Origin: [Mycobacterium] crassicus | GTDB lineage: Bacteria; Actinomycetota; Actinomycetes; Mycobacteriales; Mycobacteriaceae | Assembly: GCF_020181615.1 (NCBI RefSeq) | Contig: NZ_CP084029.1 | Coordinates: forward strand, 248,001-312,000 | Direction of reading: 5' to 3' | Length of the DNA: 64,000 nucleotides | Shown here: positions 17,951 to 25,844 of the stretch, one piece after another | Numbering within the stretch: the stretch's first letter is position 1 | Layout: the number at the start of each line of letters is the position of its first letter | Program-made: the position numbers and the translations under genes | Notes under the pieces: model-generated | The model's database searches: none | Told to the model about the DNA's origin: nothing | Seen by the model: only the letters and a program-made list of their open reading frames with translations

Positions 17951-18844
17951 TCAGTCCCTCGGTGCGAACGCGCGACGCAGGCTGACACACTGGCTGGCGA
18001 AATACGACTGCGACACAACGGCTTTGGGAGTCAGCAGGTCGAATCCGTGGAAGGCGCCGGTGACGGTCTCCAGCTCACAGGGCACGCCGGCTTCCAGCAA
18101 CCGCTTGGCGTATTCCAGGGTCTCGTCGTAGAACAGGTCGAGGCTGCCGACACCCAGCCAGGCGGGGGCCACGCCGGACAGGTCCTCCCGACGGGCCGGT
18201 ACCGCCACCGCCGGGTCTGCCCCACCCAGGTAGGCCCCCCAGCCGAACCCGTTGGAAGCCGCGGTCCACAACCGGTAATCGCGGTTGGCGGGCAGTGCGG
18301 CACTGCGGTCGTCGAGCATCGGATAGGACAGCAGCTGCAGAACCGGAGTCACCTCACCGCGATCGCGGGCCAGCAGCGCCAACGCCGCCGCCAGCCCCCC
18401 GCCCGCGCTGGCTCCGCCGATCGCGATCCGCGTCGAATCCACCCCGGGCAGCTCAGCCAGCCGAAGCAGCGCCGCGTAACAGTCCTCCAGCGCGGCCGGA
18501 TACGGGTGTTCCGGGGCGAGCCGGTAATCCACCGACCCCACCGTGATGCCCAGCTCCCGGCGGAACCGGCGGCACAGGGCGTCGTCCTGGGCGGCGGTGC
18601 CGATCACATAGCCGCCGCCGTGGATCCACAGCAGGGCCGCCGTCTGGCCGCTCACAGCGTCCGGCCGTTGTACCCGGACGCTCGCGCCCGGGCCGAGGGG
18701 AAGTACCTCGACGTCGGACGCTCGCCCCAAAGTCTGCAGCCCGGACAGCAGCCGCAACAGCCGCAGCGAGCGGGGCCCGACCAGAGTGCGGGGTGTCACC
18801 CGGGCGATTCGGCGCAGGTCAGTGTGAAAGGGAGAGTTCGGCAT
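17951..18844 (-). CDS. lipW: Alpha/beta hydrolase of the hormone-sensitive lipase family, LipW-like
   Basis: Carboxylesterase or lipase of 297 residues, homologous to Rv0217c. The oxyanion-hole HGGGYV motif is near residue 74, the nucleophile elbow GASAGGG near 149 (catalytic Ser), the acidic residue in DLFYDET near 238 and the catalytic His in AFHGFD near 268. No signal peptide is seen, so it probably acts in the cytoplasm on short or medium acyl esters. It is the first gene of an operon with two FadE genes. That suggests it releases an acyl group, or processes an ester, that the dehydrogenases then oxidise. Confidence 0.9.
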   Translation of the reverse strand: MPNSPFHTDLRRIARVTPRTLVGPRSLRLLRLLSGLQTLGRASDVEVLPLGPGASVRVQRPDAVSGQTAALLWIHGGGYVIGTAAQDDALCRRFRRELGITVGSVDYRLAPEHPYPAALEDCYAALLRLAELPGVDSTRIAIGGASAGGGLAAALALLARDRGEVTPVLQLLSYPMLDDRSAALPANRDYRLWTAASNGFGWGAYLGGADPAVAVPARREDLSGVAPAWLGVGSLDLFYDETLEYAKRLLEAGVPCELETVTGAFHGFDLLTPKAVVSQSYFASQCVSLRRAFAPRD

Positions 18845-18922
18845 CTGGCAAGTATTAACCGAACCTCACGCTCCCTGCCGTGTGTTTCATGCCGTTGTCT
18901 CAGGGAGCCGGCGCCGCCGAGG

Positions 18923-18928
18923 TATGGT
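18923..18928 (+). promoter_or_regulatory. -10 element of the lipC-like gene, leaderless
   Basis: TATGGT is followed by six bases and the ATG at 18935. It agrees with the TANNNT pattern at the spacing expected for a leaderless message, and no ribosome-binding sequence precedes this ATG. Confidence 0.6.
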
Positions 18929-18934
18929 GCCGAG

Positions 18935-20167
18935 ATGGCAGCACGACCGGAAACCCCTGATGCCAGGTCCAGGATCTCTTCCTGCGCGCGGTGGCTGCGG
19001 CGCGCCCGCCCGGCCGACTACCTGCTGGCATTCAGTGTCGCTTCGGCCTCGCTGCCGGTGGTCGGCAAGAGCCTGGAGCCGCTCGGTGGAGTAACCGCGA
19101 TGAGCGTGTGGGGTGCGCGGCACATGCCGCAGATCCTGTCCTCCACCGCCAAGTCCTGGTTCACCCCGGGGATCGGTGCCGTCCGCAAGCGGGAACGCGA
19201 GCAGACCCACGCGGTGAGTGACGCCGCGCTGCGCGGTGTGGTGTCGGCGGCCGATCTCGACATCGCCTGGCCCGAGCCGGAGCAGACGCCGCCGGTCTGG
19301 AAGGCGCTGCAGCACCGGCGGCACATCCATCGCTCCGGCGTGCAGTACGGCAGCGACCCGGCCCAGGTGCTCGACGTGTGGCGGTCCCGGGAACTGGCCG
19401 ACGGGCCGGCGCCGGTGCTGATCTACGTGCCCGGCGGGGCCTGGGTGCACGGCAGCCGGATGCTCCAGGGTTATGCGCTGCTGTCCCACCTGGCCGAGCA
19501 GGGCTGGGTGTGTCTGTCGATCGACTACCGAGTCGCGCCGCACAACCGCTGGCCGCGGCACATCATCGACGTCAAGACCGCGATCGCCTGGGCGCACGCC
19601 AACGTCGACAAGTTCGGCGGCGACCGCAATTTCGTCGCGGTGGCCGGATCGTCGGCCGGTGGGCACCTGGCCGCCCTGGCCGGACTGACCGGCAGCCCCG
19701 TCGGCGATCGCGAGTACGCCGACCGCCTGCCCGCGGGCGCCGACACCACGGTGGACGCCGTCGTCGGTCTCTACGGGCGCTACGACTGGCAGGACCGCTC
19801 CACCCCGGAACGCGTTGCGTTCGTCGACTTCCTGGAGCGAGTGGTGGTCGGCAGGTCGCTGCGCCGCCACCGGGACCTCTACCGCAACGCCTCGCCGATC
19901 GCGCGGGTGCATTCCGAGGCGCCCCCGTTCCTGGTCGTGCACGGCAGCGCCGACACGGTGATCCCGGTGGCGCAGGCCCGTTCCTTCGCCGACCGGCTGC
20001 GGGCGGTGTCGCATTCCAAGGTCGGGTACCTGGAACTGCCGGGGGCCGGGCATGGTTTCGACATGACCGACGGCGCCCGGACCGGTGCGGTGAGCACGGC
20101 AATCGGGTTGTTCCTCAATCAGATTCACCGCGACCGCAGCACCATCGCCGGCAAACAGGTGATCTGA
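18935..20167 (+). CDS. lipC: Esterase/lipase, LipC-like
   Basis: A 410-residue alpha/beta hydrolase homologous to Rv0220 (LipC, 403 aa). The N-terminal ~125 residues are basic with a hydrophobic stretch near 30-50 (YLLAFSVASASLPVVG) that may attach it to the membrane. Then come the oxyanion motif YVPGGAWVHG, the nucleophile elbow AGSSAGGH, the acidic HGSADTVIP and the terminal His in GAGHGFD. The ATG at 18935 is supported by a -10 box six bases upstream; the open sequence before it is antisense to lipW and the FadE genes. It is followed 54 bases later by a wax ester synthase gene, matching the Rv0220-Rv0221 order. Confidence 0.9.
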   Translation: MAARPETPDARSRISSCARWLRRARPADYLLAFSVASASLPVVGKSLEPLGGVTAMSVWGARHMPQILSSTAKSWFTPGIGAVRKREREQTHAVSDAALRGVVSAADLDIAWPEPEQTPPVWKALQHRRHIHRSGVQYGSDPAQVLDVWRSRELADGPAPVLIYVPGGAWVHGSRMLQGYALLSHLAEQGWVCLSIDYRVAPHNRWPRHIIDVKTAIAWAHANVDKFGGDRNFVAVAGSSAGGHLAALAGLTGSPVGDREYADRLPAGADTTVDAVVGLYGRYDWQDRSTPERVAFVDFLERVVVGRSLRRHRDLYRNASPIARVHSEAPPFLVVHGSADTVIPVAQARSFADRLRAVSHSKVGYLELPGAGHGFDMTDGARTGAVSTAIGLFLNQIHRDRSTIAGKQVI

Positions 20168-20191
20168 TCCGCGCCGGCCCGCACGGCCCGG

Positions 20192-20225
20192 TAGGGTCGC
20201 GGGCATGGGAGTGATGCGGCCATGA
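20192..20225 (+). promoter_or_regulatory. Candidate promoter and six-codon upstream reading frame before the WS/DGAT gene
   Basis: TAGGGT (20192-20197) is a possible -10 box. Seven bases later an ATG (20205) opens the frame MGVMRP, whose stop TGA (20223-20225) overlaps the main ATG at 20222 in an ATGA arrangement. A leaderless mini-frame could load ribosomes and hand them to the main gene by reinitiation. This is inference from sequence only. Confidence 0.4.
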
Positions 20226-21640
20226 AGCGGCTCAGCGGGTGGGACGCCATCCTGCTGTACAGCGAGACGCCGAACGTGCACATGCACACCCTCAAGGTCG
20301 CGGTGATTGAACTCGATGCCGACCGGCGGGGCTACTTCGACGTCGAAGCCTTCCGCCGGGTGATCCACGGCCGACTCCACAAGCTGGACCCGTTCCGCTA
20401 CCAACTGGTGGACATCCCGGGCAAATTCCACCACCCGATGTGGCGGCAGAACAGCGAAGTCGACCTGACCTATCACATCAGGCCCTGGTCGCTGCCCGCC
20501 CCGGGTGGGCGCCGCGAGCTCGACGAGGCCATCGGGGAGATCGCCAGCACGCCCCTGGACCGCAGCCGTCCGCTGTGGGAGATGTACTTCATCGAGGGTC
20601 TGGCGAACAACCGGATCGCGGTGGTCGGCAAGATCCACCACGCGCTCGCCGACGGTGTCGCCTCGGCGAATCTGATGGCCCGCGGCATGGACCTGACGTC
20701 GGGTCTGCAAACCGACGAGGACTCGTACCGGACCGACCCGCCGCCGACCGGCACCCAACTGGTGCGGTCGGCGTTCCGTGATCATCTGCGCCAGCTCGGG
20801 CGCATTCCGGCCACCATCGGCTACACCGCACGGGGCCTGCAGCGGGTGCGCCGGAGCAACCGGAGACTGTCCCAGCTGACCCGCCCGTTCACGCCGCCGC
20901 AAAGCTTCATGAACCACATGATCACCGCCGACCGGCGGTTCGCCACCGCCACCTTGGCGCTGGCCGACATCAAGGCGACCAGCAAGCAGCTCGGCGTGAC
21001 GATCAACGACCTGGTTCTGGCGATCTCCGCGGGCGCGATGCGCAAACTGTCGCTGCACTACGACGGGCACGCCGACCAGCCGCTGCTGGCGTCGGTGCCG
21101 ATGAGCTACGACTTCTCCCCGGATCGCATCTCCGGCAACAAGTTCTCCGGGGTGCTGGTGGCGCTGCCGGTCGACGTCGACGATCCGCTGCAACGGGTCC
21201 AGCGGGCCCGCGAGGCGGCAACGCTGGGCAAGGAGGGCTACGAGCTACTCGGACCGGAACTGGTCAGCAAATGGGCGGCGTACCTGCCGCCGCGGATGGC
21301 CGAGTCGATGTTCGAGAAACTCGACGCGCTCGACGGGCAGAACAAAGTGCTCAACCTCAACATCTCCAACGTGCCCGGTCCGCGGGAGCGCGGCAAGGTC
21401 GGCGGCGCGCTGGTCACCGAGATCTATTCGGTGGGGCCGTTGACCGCCGGCAGCGGAATCAACATCACCGTGTGGAGCTACGTCGACCAGCTCAACATCT
21501 CGGTGCTGACTGACACGGCCACGGTCGATGATCCGCATGAGATCACCACCGCCATGGTCGACGAGTTCATCGAGATACGCCGTGCCGCAGGTATTTCGAC
21601 CAGCCTGACACCCGTCGCGACCGCGATGGCGCCGGCCTGA
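20222..21640 (+). CDS. Wax ester synthase/diacylglycerol acyltransferase (Rv0221 homologue)
   Basis: Membrane-associated acyltransferase that joins an acyl-CoA to a diacylglycerol or fatty alcohol, making storage triacylglycerol or wax ester. The 472-residue product has the active-site motif HHALADG at 139-145, whose second His is catalytic, and the family C-terminal block with NISNVPGPRE and GSGINITVWSY. Its length matches Rv0221 (469 aa). The start ATG at 20222 overlaps a short upstream frame. It probably shares a transcript with the lipC-like gene and also has its own candidate promoter. Lipase and synthase side by side suggest coordinated storage-lipid turnover. Confidence 0.93.
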   Translation: MKRLSGWDAILLYSETPNVHMHTLKVAVIELDADRRGYFDVEAFRRVIHGRLHKLDPFRYQLVDIPGKFHHPMWRQNSEVDLTYHIRPWSLPAPGGRRELDEAIGEIASTPLDRSRPLWEMYFIEGLANNRIAVVGKIHHALADGVASANLMARGMDLTSGLQTDEDSYRTDPPPTGTQLVRSAFRDHLRQLGRIPATIGYTARGLQRVRRSNRRLSQLTRPFTPPQSFMNHMITADRRFATATLALADIKATSKQLGVTINDLVLAISAGAMRKLSLHYDGHADQPLLASVPMSYDFSPDRISGNKFSGVLVALPVDVDDPLQRVQRAREAATLGKEGYELLGPELVSKWAAYLPPRMAESMFEKLDALDGQNKVLNLNISNVPGPRERGKVGGALVTEIYSVGPLTAGSGINITVWSYVDQLNISVLTDTATVDDPHEITTAMVDEFIEIRRAAGISTSLTPVATAMAPA

Positions 21641-21646
21641 CAGCCC

Positions 21647-23296
21647 TCAGTCGGTGTCGGCCAGCGCTTGTAGTTCCCGGCGCAGCACCTTACCGGTGTT
21701 GTTGCGCGGCAACGACTCCACGATGGTGATGGCGCGCGGCACCTTGTAGCCGGCCAGGTTGTCCCGGACGTGCTGCTTGAGTTCATTCGGGGTTACCACT
21801 GCCGTGCCGGCACCGGGCTCCAGCACCACGAAGGCCACCAGGCGCTGCCCGTAGTCGGCGTCGTCGACACCGATCACCGCGGCCTCGGCGACCGCGGCAT
21901 GGTTGGCCAGCGCCTTCTCGGTCTCGATCGGGTAGACGTTCTCGCCGCCCGAGACGATCATCTCGTCGTCGCGGCCGACCACGAAAAGCCTTCCGGTGTC
22001 ATCGAAGTAACCCACGTCGCCGGAGGCCATGAAGCCGTCGTGGAACATCTTGGAGTCCCCGCCGGTATAACCGTCGAACTGCGAGGAGTTCCGGACGAAG
22101 ATCTGCCCGGTCTCACCGGTGGGCACCTCGGCGAAATCGGCATCCAGGATCCTGATCTCGGTTCCCGGCGCCGGACGCCCGGCGGTGTCGGGGGAGTAGC
22201 GCAGGTCCGCCGGTGTCGCCAGCGCGATCATGCCGGCCTCGGTGGCGTTGTAGTTGTTGTAGATCACCTCACCGAAGGTGTCCATGAATGCCGTCACCAC
22301 GTCCGGGCGCATCCGTGACCCCGATGCCGTCGCGAACCGGAGTGCGCTACAAGGGTATTGAGACCGAACCTCGTCGGGAAGCGCCATGATCCGATCGAAC
22401 ATCACCGGCACCACGCACAAGCCGGTCGCGGCGTTGGACTCCACCAGCGCCAGGGTGGCCTCGGGGTCGAACTTGCGCCGGGTCGCGATGGTGCAGGCCA
22501 TCGTCAATGCCAACGCCAGCTGCGAGAACCCCCAGGCGTGGAACATCGGCGCGGCGATCACCACGGTTTCCTCGGTGTGCCAAGGGATTCGGTCGAACAT
22601 CGCCTTCAGGTCGCCGATCCCGCCGCCGCCGCGTCCCGAGCGGCGCGCACCCTTGGGCGTGCCGGTGGTTCCGGAGGTGAGCATCACCAGTTTGCCGGAC
22701 CGGTTCGGCTTGGCCGGGCGCCGTCCGGCGTTGGCGTCGATCAGATCGTCCACCGTCAGGCCGGGAATCTCACCGTCGGCCCAGCTGACCACCCGGACAC
22801 ATCCGGAGTCCGCCGGCACAGCCAGATCCACTGCGGCGGTGAACTCCTCGTCGTAGAAGATCAGGTCGACGCCTTCGCGAGCGACGACTTCGGCCAACGC
22901 CGGCCCGGCGAAGCTGGTGTTGAGCAACAGCACGTCCGCGCCGATCCGGTTGGCGGCGGCCAACGCCTCGACGAAACCCCGATGGTTGCGGCACATCAGC
23001 GCAATGGCCTGCGGCGTCCGGCCGGGCAGCCGCTGCAGGGCGGCAGCCAGCGCATCGCAGCGCCGGTCGAGCTGCGCATAGGTCAGGCTGCCGCGCTCGT
23101 CGATGATCGCGGGGCGGTCACCGCAACGCTGCGCCGCCATGGCGATCCCGGTCGTGGTGGTGCCGCCTTCGCGGGCCGCCGCGGCGGCGATCCGCAGGTA
23201 TTTGTCCGGGCGCAGCGGGGCCAGCAACCCGACCCGGGTGAACGTCTGCAGCATCGAGCCGACCCGGCCGAGCGAGTCGAGCAGACCAGAAGCCAT
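21647..23296 (-). CDS. fadD12: Acyl-CoA synthetase, FadD12-like
   Basis: ANL-superfamily acyl-CoA ligase of 549 residues. The AMP-binding loop LTSGTTGTPKG, the YNNYNATEAG adenylate-binding motif, the GRDDEMIVSGGENVYP hinge and the C-terminal PRNNTGKVLRREL with catalytic Lys are all present. ATG at 23296 lies five bases after the stop of the upstream acyltransferase gene. The pair corresponds to Rv1428c-Rv1427c (fadD12), which in M. tuberculosis lies far away and belongs to the KstR (cholesterol) regulon. Here it sits between the Rv0221 and Rv0222 homologues. The stop is seven bases from that of the convergent WS/DGAT gene. A KstR box precedes the operon. Confidence 0.9.
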   Translation of the reverse strand: MASGLLDSLGRVGSMLQTFTRVGLLAPLRPDKYLRIAAAAAREGGTTTTGIAMAAQRCGDRPAIIDERGSLTYAQLDRRCDALAAALQRLPGRTPQAIALMCRNHRGFVEALAAANRIGADVLLLNTSFAGPALAEVVAREGVDLIFYDEEFTAAVDLAVPADSGCVRVVSWADGEIPGLTVDDLIDANAGRRPAKPNRSGKLVMLTSGTTGTPKGARRSGRGGGGIGDLKAMFDRIPWHTEETVVIAAPMFHAWGFSQLALALTMACTIATRRKFDPEATLALVESNAATGLCVVPVMFDRIMALPDEVRSQYPCSALRFATASGSRMRPDVVTAFMDTFGEVIYNNYNATEAGMIALATPADLRYSPDTAGRPAPGTEIRILDADFAEVPTGETGQIFVRNSSQFDGYTGGDSKMFHDGFMASGDVGYFDDTGRLFVVGRDDEMIVSGGENVYPIETEKALANHAAVAEAAVIGVDDADYGQRLVAFVVLEPGAGTAVVTPNELKQHVRDNLAGYKVPRAITIVESLPRNNTGKVLRRELQALADTD

Positions 23297-23301
23297 CGCG
23301 C

Positions 23302-24126
23302 TCAGCCGATGATCGGGAGGCGGCGTTCGCGGGCGAGCTTGTCCAGGGCGTCCTGCATGACGGAACGCACGTGCGCGTCGACCACATCGATGTCGGGGTC
23401 CTCGCCGAACTCTGCGATGATGTCGATCGGCTCGCACACCTGCATGACGATCTTGGTGGGCAGCGGCAGGTTGATCGGCAGCACCGCCGACAGCCCGAAC
23501 GGGAAGCCGAACGAGATCGGCAGAATCTTGACCCGCATCAACTTGTCCAGTCGCAGCGCCTTGGCCAGCCCGGTACCGCGGGACAGATAGAACTGGCTTT
23601 CCTGTCCGCCGATCCCCACCGTCGGCACCAGCGGAACACCCGCGTTGATCGCGGCCCGGATGTAGCCCTTGCGGCCGTCGAAGTCGATCTTGTTCTGTTC
23701 CGCCGTGGAGCGGTAGACGTCGTAGTCGCCGCCGGGGAATACCACCACCACCCCGCCGGAGCGCAGGGCTTCGTCGGCGTTGGCATGGTTGGCCGGGATG
23801 AACCCGGTCTTGCGGAAGAAGTCGGCGGTGAATCCGGCGAAGATCACGTCGTGGCTGAGCGTGTAGACCGGCCGGTCGTAGCCGAACCTGTCGTAGAACC
23901 CGGTGGCGAACACCGGAACGTCCATGGCGAACAGGCCGCCGGAATGGTTGGACACCACCAGGGCCCCGCCGTTGGGGAAGGAGTCCAGGCCGCGTACCTC
24001 GGCACGGTGGTAGCCCTTGATCAGCGGGCGCAGCAGACTCATCACCCGCTCGGTCAGGCCCGGATCCCACTTGGCGATGGGTCCCGGTACGTTCTCTGAC
24101 CAATCGTTGTCCGGTGTGTCCACCAC
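23302..24126 (-). CDS. Acyltransferase of the LPLAT superfamily (Rv1428c homologue)
   Basis: A 274-residue protein of the lysophospholipid acyltransferase superfamily, close in length to Rv1428c. The catalytic block reads VVSNHSGGLFAMD (near 57-69), of the MGAT-like variety with NHSGG in place of a strict HX4D box. VVVFPGGDYDVYRS follows near 127 and resembles the glycerol-phosphate-binding motif. It probably transfers an acyl chain, supplied as CoA ester by the adjacent FadD12-like ligase, to a lipid acceptor at the membrane. The GTG at 24126 is first in the operon, 12 bases downstream of a KstR-consensus site. Confidence 0.88.
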   Translation of the reverse strand: MVDTPDNDWSENVPGPIAKWDPGLTERVMSLLRPLIKGYHRAEVRGLDSFPNGGALVVSNHSGGLFAMDVPVFATGFYDRFGYDRPVYTLSHDVIFAGFTADFFRKTGFIPANHANADEALRSGGVVVVFPGGDYDVYRSTAEQNKIDFDGRKGYIRAAINAGVPLVPTVGIGGQESQFYLSRGTGLAKALRLDKLMRVKILPISFGFPFGLSAVLPINLPLPTKIVMQVCEPIDIIAEFGEDPDIDVVDAHVRSVMQDALDKLARERRLPIIG

Positions 24127-24138
24127 GACCCCTTAAAT

Positions 24139-24152
24139 TGAAACGTGTTCTA
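24139..24152. promoter_or_regulatory. KstR box between the acyltransferase-fadD12 and echA1-nat units
   Basis: TGAAACGTGTTCTA fits the palindromic KstR consensus TNNAACNNGTTNNA at every fixed position. KstR is the TetR-family repressor of mycobacterial cholesterol catabolism. The site is 12 bases upstream of the acyltransferase start and about 56 bases upstream of the predicted echA1 start point, so it may control both directions. Confidence 0.8.
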
Positions 24153-24188
24153 GTTTTACCCATGCTACCGGCTGACGGGGCTGGTCGA

Positions 24189-24194
24189 TAGCAT
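24189..24194 (+). promoter_or_regulatory. -10 element of echA1, leaderless
   Basis: TAGCAT (TANNNT type) is followed by seven bases and the GTG start at 24202, consistent with transcription from the start codon. The upstream KstR box lies about 50 bases before this start. Confidence 0.5.
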
Positions 24195-24201
24195 CGGCGG
24201 G

Positions 24202-24993
24202 GTGAGCGACGAATCCAGCGCAAAGTCCCCTGAGAAGTCCGAAGTCCTGCTCGAACAGCTCGACCGGATCCTGATCATCACGATCAACCGGCCCGAAGCG
24301 AAGAACGCGGTCAACGCCGCGGTCAGCCATCAACTGGCGGCCGCCGTGGACCGCCTGGACGAAGACCCCGGCCTGTCGGTGGGCATCCTCATCGGTGCCG
24401 GCGGAACGTTCTGCGCCGGGATGGACCTCAAGGCGTTCGCCAGCGGCGAGAACGTCGTGGTGCCCGGCCGCGGACTCGGCTTCACCGACCGGCCCCCGGT
24501 CAAGCCGCTGATCGCCGCGGTCGAGGGCTATGCCCTGGCCGGTGGCACCGAGCTGGCGCTGGCGGCCGACCTGATCGTGGCCGCCCGCGACGCGATGTTC
24601 GGCATCCCCGAGGTCAAGCGCGGGCTGGTGGCCGCCGGCGGCGGCCTGCTGCGGTTGCCGCAGCGCATCCCCTACGCCCTCGCGATGGAGCTGGCCCTGA
24701 CCGGGGAGAGCCTGTCGGCAGTGCGGGCGCACGAACTGGGCATGGTCAACGTGCTCGCCGAACACGAGACGGTCCGCAACGCCGCGATCATGCTGGCCGA
24801 GAAGATCACCGCCAACGGGCCGCTGGCGGTGGCTGCCACCAAGCGGATCATCACCGAATCGCGGGGCTGGAGCCCGGAGGAGATGTTCGCCGAGCAGCTC
24901 AAGATCGCGCTGCCGGTGTTCGGCTCCAAGGACGCACGCGAGGGTGCCGTCGCGTTCGCCGAGAAGCGTGCGCCGCAGTGGACCGGCAGCTGA
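24202..24993 (+). CDS. echA1: Enoyl-CoA hydratase/isomerase family protein, EchA1-like
   Basis: Crotonase-fold enzyme of 263 residues, homologue of Rv0222 (echA1), hydrating or isomerising enoyl-CoA thioesters in beta-oxidation. The substrate and oxyanion-hole segments are GAGGTFCAGMDLKAF near 66-80 and AAVEGYALAGGTELALAAD near 109-127. In the second the Gly-Gly oxyanion hole is present and the Glu expected for hydratases follows in GTELALA; substrate preference cannot be read from this. The GTG at 24202 has a -10 box seven bases upstream. The 3' end overlaps nat by 16 bases, so echA1, nat and the protease gene form one operon. Confidence 0.9.
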   Translation: MSDESSAKSPEKSEVLLEQLDRILIITINRPEAKNAVNAAVSHQLAAAVDRLDEDPGLSVGILIGAGGTFCAGMDLKAFASGENVVVPGRGLGFTDRPPVKPLIAAVEGYALAGGTELALAADLIVAARDAMFGIPEVKRGLVAAGGGLLRLPQRIPYALAMELALTGESLSAVRAHELGMVNVLAEHETVRNAAIMLAEKITANGPLAVAATKRIITESRGWSPEEMFAEQLKIALPVFGSKDAREGAVAFAEKRAPQWTGS

Positions 24994-25844
24994 GCACACC
25001 GGCCGCCGAGCGGTCAGGCATCGACCTGACCGCCTACTTCGATCGCGTCGGCTACATCGGTCCCACCGAGCCGACGCTTGCGACGTTGACCGGGCTGGTC
25101 GCCGCGCACGTGCGCCGCATCCCGTTCGAGAACCTCGACCCGCTGACCGGTGTACCGGTGATCGACCTGGGCGTATCGGCATTGGCCGCCAAGCTGGTCG
25201 CGCAGCGCCGCGGCGGTTACTGCTACGAGCACAACAACCTGATGCGTTACGTGCTCACCGGTCTGGGTTTCGACGTCGACCCGCTGGGCGGCCGGGTGGT
25301 GTGGATGAGCCCCACCGGCCTGGACGGCCCGCCGAATGCGGAGACGCATCTGGCGCTGGTGGTGCGGATCCCGGGCGTCGAGACGCCCTACTTCGTCGAC
25401 GTCGGGTTCGGCGGACAGACCCTGACGTCGCCGATCCGTTTGGTCGTCGACGAGGTTCAGGAGACGCCGCACGAACCCTTCCGGCTGCGCGCCCACGGCG
25501 GCGGCCATGTGTTGGAGTCCCTGATCGGGCAGACCTGGCGACCGCTGTACACCTTCGACCGGCGGCCCAGGCCGCTGATCGACATGCAGGTGGGCAGTTG
25601 GTACGTGTCGACCTATCCCGAGTCGATCTTCGTCGCCGGGCTCAGTGCGGCGACCGTCACCGATGACGCCCGATGGAACCTGCGCGGACGCAACCTCACC
25701 GTTCATCACCGGGACGGCGGCACCGAACGGGTGCGGTACGACGACGCCGCGCAGGTGTGTGCGGTCCTGACCGACCGATTCGGCCTCGATGTGACCGGCG
25801 TCGGTGACCTCGAAGCCAGGGTGGCGCAGGTGCTGGACAGTTGA
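24978..25844 (+). CDS. nat: Arylamine N-acetyltransferase
   Basis: Transfers an acyl group from acetyl- or propionyl-CoA to arylamines and hydrazines, isoniazid among them; in mycobacteria NAT is linked to cholesterol breakdown through use of propionyl-CoA. The 288-residue protein has the catalytic triad Cys82 (RRGGYCYEHNN), His124 (AETHLAL) and Asp141 (VDVGFGGQ), with family motifs RIPFENLDPL and DDARWNLRGR. In M. tuberculosis nat ends the hsaADCB operon; here it follows echA1 with a 16-base overlap, near a KstR box. The GTG start at 24978 gives about 12 residues more than Rv3566c; no better in-frame start is evident. Confidence 0.93.
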   Translation: MDRQLSTPAAERSGIDLTAYFDRVGYIGPTEPTLATLTGLVAAHVRRIPFENLDPLTGVPVIDLGVSALAAKLVAQRRGGYCYEHNNLMRYVLTGLGFDVDPLGGRVVWMSPTGLDGPPNAETHLALVVRIPGVETPYFVDVGFGGQTLTSPIRLVVDEVQETPHEPFRLRAHGGGHVLESLIGQTWRPLYTFDRRPRPLIDMQVGSWYVSTYPESIFVAGLSAATVTDDARWNLRGRNLTVHHRDGGTERVRYDDAAQVCAVLTDRFGLDVTGVGDLEARVAQVLDS

